Positions 19,401-26,072 of a stretch of 26,072 bases of DNA are shown here, piece by piece. Position numbers and translations under genes: made by a program. This stretch comes from Paracamarosporium sp. OC-R06-R3 (taxonomy: Eukaryota; Ascomycota; Dothideomycetes; Pleosporales; Didymosphaeriaceae): contig JACVRA010000768.1 in the NCBI GenBank assembly GCA_019828545.1, positions 1 to 26,072 of the forward strand, in the 5' to 3' direction. The notes under the pieces were generated by a model, which was not told the origin of the DNA, did not search any database, and saw only the letters and a list, made by a program, of their open reading frames with translations. Position 1 is the stretch's first letter, and the number at the start of each line of letters is the position of its first letter.

Positions 19401-20854
19401 CAAGATCGTCAAGATGGGAGCTCACGTGTTGGGCATTAAAGATAGTAAGATCCCTAAGTCATGCAGAGTGTACACAACTGACCTTCGGCGTTAGTGGCCG
19501 GTGTTCTCAAGCCCCGCGCTGCCACCTTGCTCGTTGGTGCTATCCGCGAGAAGTACCCCGACCTTCCCATCCACGTTCATACCCACGACTCTGCCGGCAC
19601 TGGTGTAGCCTCCATGGTTGCATGCGCCCAGGCAGGTGCTGACGCAGTTGATGCCGCCATCGACAGCATGTCTGGCATGACCTCCCAGCCCAGCATTGGC
19701 GCCATTCTCGCGTCTCTGGAGGGCACTGAGCAGGACACTGGTCTGGACGCCCACCAGATCCGCAGCCTCGACGCCTACTGGGCTCAGCTCCGTCTCCTTT
19801 ACTCTCCGTTCGAGGCTGGTCTTACCGGCCCCGATCCCGAGGTGTACGAGCACGAGATTCCCGGTGGTCAGCTCACCAACCTCATCTTCCAGGCCTCGCA
19901 GCAAGGTCTTGGTGAGCAGTGGGCGCAGACGAAGAAGGCGTACGAACACGCCAACGACTTGCTCGGCGACATCGTCAAGGTCACGCCGACATCCAAGGTT
20001 GTCGGTGATTTGGCACAGTTCATGGTGTCCAACAACCTGTCATATGACGACGTTCTTGCCAAAGCCAGTCAGCTCGACTTCCCGTCATCGGTCCTTGAAT
20101 TCTTCGAGGGTCTCATGGGACAGCCCTACGGTGGATTCCCGGAGCCTCTTCGCTCCCAGGCCCTCCGTGACCGCCGGAAGATGGACAAGCGTCCTGGTCT
20201 CTACCTCGACCCCGTCGACCTCGTCAAGATCAAGGCCGACCTCAAGGCGAAGTGGGGAGACGCTACCGAGTGCGATGTCGCTTCCTACACCATGTACCCC
20301 AAGGTGTTCGAGGACTACAAGAAGTGGACCTCCAAGTACGGTGATCTTTCCGTTCTGCCTACCCGCTTTTTCCTCGCTCGTCCAGAGGTTGGCGAAGAAT
20401 TCCACGTTGAGCTCGAGAAGGGTAAGGTGCTCATCCTGAAGCTTCTTGCCATCGGTCCGCTCTCTGAGCAGACTGGTCTTCGTGAGGTCTTCTACGAGAT
20501 GAACGGTGAGACTCGTGTTGTCACTGTTGAGGACAAGCACGCCGCCATTGAGAACGTCCGGAGACCTAAGGCCGATCCTACCGACACCAGCCAGGTCGGC
20601 TCACCCATGTCTGGTGTGCTTGTCGAGGTTCGTGTCAAGGATGGCAGCGATGTCCTGAAGGGCGACCCCATTGCTGTCCTCAGCGCCATGAAGATGGTAA
20701 GTCTTGTAATCGAAAACTTTATTTATGCACGCGCTAACGATACGATTAGGAAATGGTTATCTCCGCACCTCACTCCGGCAAGGTCGACGGCCTCTCGGTC
20801 CGCGAGGGTGACTCTGTCGACTCCGGCGACCTTGTCTGCAAGCTCGTCAAGTGA
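16423..20854 (+). CDS. PYC: Pyruvate carboxylase (cytosolic, biotin-dependent)
   Basis: This enzyme converts pyruvate, bicarbonate and ATP to oxaloacetate, refilling the TCA cycle and feeding gluconeogenesis. Seven exons join in frame: 16423-16576, 16643-16935, 17149-17723, 17790-18064, 18455-19444, 19495-20696 and 20750-20854. They give 1197 residues, the usual fungal length. The biotin carboxylase domain begins at [12 protein letters not shown] (residue 52). It has the ATP-grasp loop GGGGRG (210-215), [12 protein letters not shown] (274-285) and EINPRIQVEH (336-345). The carboxyltransferase domain has DTTWRDAHQ (588-596), the carboxylated Lys of IKDMAG (761) and the metal His pair in HVHTHDS (791, 793). 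The biotin carrier domain ends with AMKM; Lys1162 is the biotin site, and intron 6 lies just after it. No mitochondrial presequence is apparent, consistent with the cytosolic location in fungi. The roughly 50-residue N-terminal extension is His/Glu-rich. Confidence 0.97.
18108..18422 (+). repeat. Degenerate minisatellite (about 57 bp) inside a pyruvate carboxylase intron
   Basis: The fourth intron (18065-18454) is 390 nt against 47-104 nt for most introns in the window. The excess is made of about five diverged units of roughly 55-60 bp. Each is centred on a CCACCCTGGGG-like box and often followed by TGACTCAGTGCA (for example near 18130, 18212, 18270, 18329 and 18380). Splice signals at both ends (GTAAGT; CTGAC then CAG) lie outside the repeats and are intact. 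Confidence 0.7.
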
Positions 20855-21180
20855 GCCACTGCACTGCAAACATGAACCTTCAACGTTTCCTGCTTTGGTG
20901 TTCTTGCTGTTCGGGTCGCTGATTCGGCGTGCGCACGCAAGGCGCGGTTACGCTCGCGGCGCGAATACAAAAATCCGACCTGGATCAAAAATCGGTGTGC
21001 GGATACATGTACATTTGCTAAATTGGAGTTTTCCCTTTGACGACCTACGATACGATAAGATTGATGGATGGACTGGGGATCGGGTGTTTAAGAGAGATCG
21101 GGATATAGTTTAGTTTGAATGAATGAATGTCATATTTTACGATTGGGAGTCTGGTCTGGTTGGATTGACTTGTGTTTTAT
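20855..21180. other. Pyruvate carboxylase 3' flank
   Basis: No gene is present. It should contain the 3' untranslated region and polyadenylation site; a short GAATGAATGAATG repeat lies near 21117. The repeat-rich right arm begins shortly after this. Confidence 0.6.
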
Positions 21181-21277
21181 ATGAGGGGGTATGCACAGTG
21201 GAGTGCATGCATGGTGGAGCATGCATGGTCGTGATTACGGTCTTGCTGTGCTGCACGTATCGTATGATTGTGGCGCC

Positions 21278-21320
21278 CCCTCGTTGGCGCTAGAGATTGC
21301 AGTGTTCATGCAGGTCGGAA
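21278..21320 (+). repeat. Partial copy of the right-arm repeat family
   Basis: The shared core is visible as CCCTCGTTGGCGCTAGAGAT followed by TGCAGTGTTCATGCAGG. This is the first of the family's copies and only the 3' half of the longer unit is recognisable. Confidence 0.75.
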
Positions 21321-21380
21321 GAGTCTATATGCAATGGCCCGCGTTAGAGACCGCAGTACTCTCCTGATGATTCGTCTGAT

Positions 21381-21650
21381 ACTAGAGTGTGCATGAAGCC
21401 AGGCAGCTAGGCAGCCAGCCTTGTCCTCAATACGGCTGTGGTCCCCTCGTCCGCGCTATAAATTGCAGTGTTGTCTTACAAACGCGGCTTATTATTATAA
21501 AAACAGCCGAAGTCTCCTCGTCCATGTTAAAAATTACAGTGTTGTCTTACGAGCGCGTGTTATTATTACGTACGGCTTAGCTATAGTCTCCTTGTCTGCG
21601 CTAGAGATTGCAGCGTCGTCTTACCGGCACATGTCATTCTTAGATGCGAT
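21381..21650 (+). repeat. Long copy of the right-arm repeat plus a three-unit tandem array (71-74 bp)
   Basis: A longer copy starts near ACTAGAGTGTGCATGAAG (21381), runs through AGGCAGCTAGGCAGCCAGCC and reaches the CTCGTCC core at 21446. From there the core and its tail repeat in tandem, with core starts at 21446, 21517 and 21591. Each unit continues with TTGCAGTG (or a variant), GTYGTCTTAC and a TTATTATTA-like end. Unit spacing is 71 and 74 bp, and the third unit is the most diverged. Confidence 0.8.
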
Positions 21651-21735
21651 TTGGTGCTTCTCTGCAAGTTGAAACTAGCGTAAACACTTTCTTTTGCTCA
21701 AATCGTACGCCGAGGTCGCCTGCGTGCACTTGGGC

Positions 21736-21795
21736 TACTAGGCAGCCAGCCTTGTCCCCTCGTTCGCGCTAGAGATTGCAGTGTTCATGCAGAGG
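21736..21795 (+). repeat. Copy of the right-arm repeat family
   Basis: It reads AGGCAGCCAGCCTTGTCCCC, then the core TCGTTCGCGCTAGAGATTGC, then AGTGTTCATGCAGAGG. The middle spacer found in longer copies (CGGCTGTGGT) is missing, so the core directly follows the AGCCTTGTCC box. Confidence 0.75.
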
Positions 21796-21897
21796 GGTGG
21801 AGGTGAATACACGGTCGACGCTAGAGATGGTAGGGTTTACTTGCTTTGCTTTTAGTATATAGGTATGTATCGTGTGGTTATGCAGCGGGAATGCGTA

Positions 21898-22000
21898 CGC
21901 AGCTGGGCAGTCAGGGAACTAGCCTTGTCCTCGATACGGTTCAGCTGTAGGCGTAGACTCTTCGTCTGCGCTAGAGATTGCAGTGTCGTCTATGCGACTT
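21898..22000 (+). repeat. Copy of the right-arm repeat family
   Basis: Diverged GCAGCTGGGCAGTCAGG box, then AGCCTTGTCCTCGATACGG, then the core TCGTCTGCGCTAGAGATTGC and AGTGTCGTCTATGCG. Orientation is the same as in the other copies. Confidence 0.75.
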
Positions 22001-22107
22001 CCTCGTATAACCCGCCTCACTTCTGTGGCTGGTGCACACAAGTTGAGTACGAACGCAGCGCCTCGCTTTTGTATACGTGCATATATTGTGCGAATCATAC
22101 GGCGGGA

Positions 22108-22390
22108 CCGCGTACGCAGCCAGGCAGACTGCCAGGCAGCCTTGCCCTTAGATACGGATGAGGTCTCCTCGTCCACACTAAAGATTGCAGTGTTCAATAT
22201 TTTGTAGTCAACGACAGCCAATGAATGTTCCGGCTAATCTAAGAAAAACAAGCTTACACGGGTCTATCCGCTCCTTCGGTATTCCTCAGCCTTGTCACGT
22301 GGCTCCGCCATCGGACCACGAGATCCAACACCGCGTTGGGCTAGGGATTGGGGTTGGTGGCTTCTGCGTCGTCAGTTATATACCTCTTAC
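22108..22390 (+). repeat. Extended copy of the right-arm repeat family
   Basis: It has CAGCCAGGCAGACTGCCAGG, then CCTTGCCCTTAGATACGG, then the core CTCCTCGTCCACACTAAAGA and TTGCAGTGTT. About 80 bp further a second shared block follows, starting TCGGTATTCCTCAGCC at 22276 and continuing with TTGTCACGTGGCTCCGCCATC. That second block recurs at 25192, in the last copy. Confidence 0.75.
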
Positions 22391-22846
22391 GTACATTATC
22401 ATCATTCAGAGGGTTCTCGATAAGTTGAGTTCCTACTACTACAATGCACGTGTTGTACTACTGTACGATTTAAACTACAAGTGGTAATCACAAAACAATA
22501 AGATTATCCAGAAGAATGACAGATGCGTGCCAGTGTGTTTTAACTACCACCGCCCTTCCATTCTGCTTTGAACCAACAAGAAAGGCTGGGAAAAGATTCA
22601 TGTTGAGTAGTAAAAGGGATGGGTAGGTCTTGGCGTAGGTGGTGGCTGTATTGTGGCGAAGTGCATGTGTTCCGTGGACTGCTCGTCTGGGCTAAGATTG
22701 CAGTGAAATGCAACTTCATAGCTGGAACACGAAGGCTGAGCAAGGCTGAGCAAGAAGTGAGTATGGGGAAGCGAGTATCGTAGACTGCAGTGTAATGTCC
22801 GAGGTATATTAATAAGTCTAGCCTTTCTTTCTTTTCTTGATTACAT
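22391..22846. other. Gene-free stretch before the solo LTR
   Basis: No gene is supported. A fragment of the repeat core (GCTCGTCTGGGCTAAGATTG, about 22680-22706) and a short GGCTGAGCAA duplication (22733-22752) are the only recognisable elements. Confidence 0.5.
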
Positions 22847-22851
22847 ATAGT

Positions 22852-23029
22852 TGTCACGTCACGGGTAGTAGCAATGTAGACTCGACTTAGGGGAATCGAT
22901 AATAGATTGTAGGATAGACNNTCTAGTATAATATAACCCCTCATCACCTGACGTGTCCCGTCGGGGCCTAACAGGCCCCGATATCCCGTGTAGGGTGAAA
23001 ACAGGTACTCTTTACCTGCCCATGTGACA
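22852..23029. mobile_element. Solo LTR (178 bp) with 5-bp target-site duplication
   Basis: The segment starts TGTCAC and ends GTGACA, a 6-bp inverted terminus of the TG...CA type used by LTR retrotransposons. It is flanked by perfect 5-bp direct repeats ATAGT (22847-22851 and 23030-23034), the size left by retroviral-type integrases. No polymerase, integrase or primer-binding site is present, so it is best read as a solo LTR left by recombination between two LTRs. It contains two hairpins: CGGGGCCT/AGGCCCCG (22962-22980) and CAGGTA/TACCTG (23002-23018). The minus strand has a TATATTATA motif, suggesting, weakly, that the element was in the minus orientation. Copia versus Gypsy cannot be decided. 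Confidence 0.75.
22920..22921. other. Two ambiguous bases (NN)
   Basis: These are the only undetermined bases in the window and they fall inside the solo LTR. They may be a small assembly join or unresolved positions where reads from several LTR copies disagree. Confidence 0.95.
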
Positions 23030-23251
23030 ATAGTAGAGGTGGTGAGAAAGTTACTAGTTGAATCGAAGAGAGACATATGGGGGATGAGAAGGTTTCACGG
23101 TAGATGGGGGTGTTATGGAAATGCGGTGGATTTAAGAGGACTTTGTGTGTGTAGGTCAGCTCAGAATATCCATTACTCCTATCCATGCCAAGAATTGTGA
23201 TTGAAGAGCGAGATTGTAGACTTGTCTTCTACTCTTACTATCGACTAGGCT

Positions 23252-23390
23252 GAAACTGGAGTGCAGCTGGGTGTCCAGGCTACCAGGCTGCCAGCCTCGT
23301 GTCTTACCCCGCAGCCACGGCTGTAGTCTCCTCGTCCGCGCTAGAGATTGCAGTGTCAGCGCAGAAGTTTGGTGCGTCAAGCCAATTAGT
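23252..23390 (+). repeat. Well-preserved copy of the right-arm repeat family
   Basis: It begins CTGAAACTGGAGTGCAGCTG and continues CCAGGCTACCAGGCTGCCAG. Next come GCCACGGCTGTAGTC and the core TCCTCGTCCGCGCTAGAGAT, then TGCAGTGTCAGCGCAGAAG and TTTGGTGCGTCA. The CTGAAACTGGAG start and GGTGCGTCA end recur in the copy at 25040, so these may be close to real element boundaries. Confidence 0.8.
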
Positions 23391-23650
23391 GTTGTGTAGT
23401 TTGACTGCGTCGAACAGGTATCAGAGGAATTCAGTATTAAGGAGAGATTAATTCTATTAAGTGCCTGTCGTACAATACTTCTGTTAGCTATTGTGTGATA
23501 GTTGGATTGCTCCTACTCTGGTAGCAATCTTTAAAACCCTCTTAGAACAACTCTGACTTCCCCTTTCACCCTACTATCCAACTCCAGAATAGCTCCTACT
23601 TAAAGCCTACCCTACCCCCGATCACCCCTCGGCTCAAGGGTCCCCTATGC
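23391..23650. other. Spacer between repeat copies
   Basis: A. 260-bp stretch without gene or recognised repeat. The second half is C/T-rich (CCTACCCTACCCCCG near 23607). Confidence 0.4.
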
Positions 23651-23712
23651 AGGCAGCTAGGCATCTAGGCTAGTTCCTAGCTGCGACTGTAGTCTCCTCG
23701 TCTGCGCCAGAT
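23651..23712 (+). repeat. Truncated copy of the right-arm repeat family
   Basis: It reads AGGCAGCTAGGCATCTAGG, then GCTGCGACTGTAGTCTCCTC, then GTCTGCGCCAGA, where homology stops just before the usual GATTGCAGTG end. A 3'-truncated copy. Confidence 0.7.
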
Positions 23713-24227
23713 TTTCTATCTCTATGAAGAAAGGAAAGTGAGCAATAGCGCACAAACCACTACCCATATTCGTTGCCAAAAGTATCGACATTTCAACATC
23801 TACCTATCAACAACGCCCTTTCGAGCTACTCTCATACTTAAAAATTACGAATCCGTTTCCTAAGAGCCATTTGATAACCAGATCATACCTGTTAGCTGCT
23901 TTCTAAGGTCGATATCTTTGACATTCTCAATCCTTATATCCCACTCTCTGTTTTACGTGAAAGGTAGAATAAGGATGAGTCTTGACCCCAGTGATCAGCT
24001 CACCCGAAAGGTACGTCACTGCTAGTTTCATCTCAAGTAAATCGGGGGCGAGGAAAAACATCATATGGCCTTAAATCTATTTACTGGTGGCCTCGGATAC
24101 ATACCAGGTGGCCTAGAAATTTACAACTACTTAAACACAAAGTTGCTTCCGCCTCTCAATCGATATACACCATACTACTATGCTTTTACTTGAACACAAC
24201 CAAAGAAATCCTAAATACAAAGTTGCA
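23713..24227. other. Upstream region of the small secreted protein gene
   Basis: No gene is seen. The last 200 bases are AT-rich and likely hold the promoter and 5' leader of the downstream secreted-protein gene. GATATACACCATACTACTAT lies just ahead of an upstream in-frame ATG at 24180. Confidence 0.45.
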
Positions 24228-24582
24228 ATGCGCTACATCGCTCTCCTATCCACGCTCGTCCTCCTCGCCACAGCCCTGCCGCAGGACGTCACTCCCGCAG
24301 AGCCCACCCGCACCGTACCTGACCTAAGCCCTAGAATCCCCTCCAAGTGCCACCACCGCCCGGGTGACCCCTGCTCGAGCCCCGATTACGGTGGCTGCTC
24401 CCATGACGAGAAGCTTGCGGTGAGTGAATTGTGCGCATATGTCATGCAAATGCGCTAGCTATCAAAAGCTCATACTCTCTCAGGTCATCTGCAAGAGGAA
24501 TGGAAAATGGGCACAGGATACCAAATGTTCGACGGGAACAAAGTGTCACTGCGTGGATACGATCGCGGGGCTGTGCCAATAG
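24228..24582 (+). CDS. Small secreted cysteine-rich protein (effector-like)
   Basis: Two exons, 24228-24419 and 24484-24582, encode 96 residues. The intron (24420-24483) has a GTGAGT donor, a CTCAT branch-type site and a CTCAG acceptor. Residues 1-16 form a clear signal peptide (MRYIALLSTLVLLATA) with Ala at -3 and -1. After a Pro/Thr-rich spacer come eight cysteines at 41, 49, 57, 67, 79, 85, 87 and 95, enough for four disulfides, with the motifs PGDPC, YGGCS, NGKW and KCHC. I do not recognise a named family. Size, secretion and even cysteine number fit fungal effector-type or antimicrobial-type secreted proteins. The start at 24228 is preferred over the in-frame ATG at 24180, which would put 16 polar residues before the signal peptide. 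It stands alone between repeat copies and a solo LTR. Confidence 0.75.
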
Positions 24583-25039
24583 TAGGGCTTGGGCTGTTCT
24601 TCAGGATGCACGATTGGTGGTATCTGAAGGTGACTCTTATGGATTGATGTATATATGGAATGCATAATGTAGATGTCAGTTACAGCTGCCCAGCTTCAAT
24701 ATGTGGAAGCATACACATGTCTTGAAAAGAACGCAACTTGGTCCGCCTTCTGCTTCAAACAAAACAAATCCACACTTCTTTGCCATAAAACAATGTTTCA
24801 CACATGTCTCACACCTCCTACTTACTACATCTCCCTCCCTCCCATGCCAGACTCAAACATCGCCCCCACTAGAACTACTAAAGCAACCCCGCAGCCCCCA
24901 CAGCAGCCCCGCAACTATGTACCCTGCTACAATCCCCCGATTTGAGGCGCCCGCTCCTGGCGTACACTTTACTAATGTCGCTCTAGTGTATACTTTAGGC
25001 TTTCACTGAAAATTGGGTTTCACTCCTACTAGCTTTGTA
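24583..25039. other. 3' flank of the secreted protein gene
   Basis: About 450 bases. It probably contains the 3' untranslated region (ATATATGG near 24650). A Pro-rich open frame at 24673-24945 has no recognisable domain and low-complexity composition; I do not call it. Confidence 0.45.
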
Positions 25040-25325
25040 CTGAAACTGGAGCGTGTACTTCCAGCCAGGCAGCTAGGTAGCTAGCCTTGTCCACAGCCGC
25101 AGCTGCGGTCTCCTCGTTCGCGCTAACGATTGCAGTGTTCCTGCAGAGGTTATCATGGTGCGTCAGACCCGATCTGAACCGTTCCACTGTGTCGGTATTC
25201 CTCAACTTTGTCACGCAGCTCCGCAATCAGGATGCGGGGTTGGATATAAGGTTGGCGTTGGGGACAGGGATCGGGGTTGGGGTGGAAGTTGGCGCCTTCC
25301 ACGTCGTCGCTTAGATACCATATAC
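25040..25325 (+). repeat. Longest copy of the right-arm repeat family
   Basis: It starts CTGAAACTGGAGCGTGTAC and continues AGCCAGGCAGCTAGGTAGC and CCTTGTCC. Next comes GCTGCGGTCTCCTCGTTCGC with GCTAACGATTGCAGTGTTCC, then GGTGCGTCA. The second block begins TCGGTATTCCTCAACTTTGT at 25192 and continues with CACGCAGCTCCGC, then a G/T-rich part (GGGATCGGGGTTGGGGTGG) and CGTCGTCGCTTAGATACC. Both blocks, in the same order, also occur at 22108-22390, so this is probably near full length (about 285 bp). Confidence 0.8.
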
Positions 25326-26041
25326 AGTGCCATAGCGATTTTGTACAAATTGGATTTGTATGTTGGTGTTGGTGTTGTTATTTATCGATCGTCCATTGGG
25401 CGAATACCGGAAGTGTTCGGCCTAGTACGCGGAGGATTCAGCATCCCTTCCTTTCTCAACCAAACAAATTTCAACGGATTATGGATTTTTCTTAGAAGTT
25501 TGATGGGAAGGGGACACGTTGTGGTATGGGTACAAGGAGAGTAAGAAAGGAGTCAGTGGTGTGGAGCTGCTCCTTTTCTTTTCGCATGGGTTTAGAAGTG
25601 GTGTGATGGGGTGGTGATATGATGGTGACCTGCGTTGTGATGAGATAGTAGGTGTGTGGTTTAGGTAGGTAAGGCTGAGACGAGGCTGAGGTGTGGCGTA
25701 GTGCGGGGATGCGTATCGCGCATCATGTATCATGAAATACCAGACTGCCTGGCGGCAGAGTCGAAAAGCGGGCGAAGATACGGATATCGAAATCGAACCT
25801 GAAAATCATGTACCCGCCTGCAGCGCTTGCCGTTTATAATAGAATACAATCCGAGAAGATTTTGTAGGCTGGAAAGCTCCATGGCGAAGCTACCTTTAAT
25901 GGGCTATGTAGTTGCCTCCCGAGGATTGTAACCGCCTATGCGGGATCAGGTATGCCGCAATAAGCCTCATATAACGCCCATGTTGTATACTTTCGGAAAA
26001 CTGCAGCTGAGCTGAGAATGATGAAACAAAACTCGAATCAC
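25326..26041. other. Terminal gene-free stretch
   Basis: No gene or transposase fragment is visible up to the right terminal repeat. A G/T-rich segment (about 25590-25700) contains AAGGCTGAGACGAGGCTGAG, which weakly resembles GGCTGAGCAAGGCTGAGC near 22734. The last 300 bases show no similarity to the first 300 bases beyond the terminal repeat itself. Confidence 0.45.
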
Positions 26042-26072
26042 TAACGTGTTTATAAGCGAGCGGCCACTATAA
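26042..26072. repeat. Right copy of 31-bp terminal inverted repeat
   Basis: The exact reverse complement of bases 2-32, ending GCGAGCGGCCACTATAA at the last base of the window. The next inward base (26041) mismatches its partner at 33, so the repeat ends sharply. Whether identity continues outside the window on this side cannot be seen. Confidence 0.85.

Noticed and set aside
18148..19425. 425-codon open frame on the minus strand
   Set aside because: It is antisense to pyruvate carboxylase exon 5 and its minisatellite intron. The exon has strong codon bias, which commonly keeps an antisense frame open, and there is no recognisable domain or splice structure.
22540..23076. 178-codon minus-strand frame crossing the N bases
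   Set aside because: It runs through the solo LTR and both of its edges, so the frame is a product of the insertion rather than a gene.
21278..25325. Regularly recurring repeats that could be taken for a CRISPR array
   Set aside because: The repeats are diverged, unevenly spaced (tens to over a thousand bases), longer than CRISPR repeats and in a eukaryotic genome.
1..26072. Starship-type giant element
   Set aside because: No DUF3435 tyrosine recombinase is visible near either end. The ends look like TA-inserting pogo/Tigger-type repeats instead, and the cargo is conserved housekeeping genes.

Overview
The window looks like nuclear DNA of a filamentous ascomycete (Pezizomycotina). The protein-coding genes carry many short introns (mostly 47-104 nt) with GTRNGY donors, CTNAY branch sites and YAG acceptors, and fungal-type clathrin heavy chain and pyruvate carboxylase are present. 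A Dothideomycete is plausible, but the class cannot be fixed from sequence alone.

Layout. The window is bounded by a perfect 31-bp inverted repeat (2-32 and 26042-26072). The left arm (about 33-5000) holds an intact tRNA-Gly(UCC) and at least three broken genes. These are a 5'-truncated, frameshifted aldo/keto reductase; a HeLo-like helical-domain gene with a nonsense codon; and, on the minus strand, a CmcJ/NvfI/AsaB-like oxidoreductase with a nonsense codon and a 4-bp duplication. The centre (about 5270-20860) is a conserved housekeeping block: translation initiation factor eIF3j (minus), clathrin heavy chain (plus) and pyruvate carboxylase (plus). All three could be rebuilt exon by exon without a broken frame. 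The right arm (about 21180-26040) is repeat-rich. It has at least ten degenerate, same-orientation copies of an unnamed repeat family, a clean 178-bp solo LTR with a 5-bp target duplication (holding the only two N bases), and one small secreted protein gene with eight cysteines.

The three core genes do unrelated basic work (ribosome assembly and recycling, vesicle coats, oxaloacetate supply) and show no sign of joint regulation. The arms look like fast-evolving accessory DNA: decayed metabolic and signalling genes on the left, repeats and an effector-like gene on the right.

The most unusual feature is the inverted 31-bp terminus at both edges, whose CTCGCTTATAA core resembles pogo/Tigger-type transposon ends. 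Either two transposon relics happen to face each other, or the whole 26 kb is, or once was, bracketed as one unit. No transposase or tyrosine recombinase is visible inside, and the presence of core genes argues for caution.
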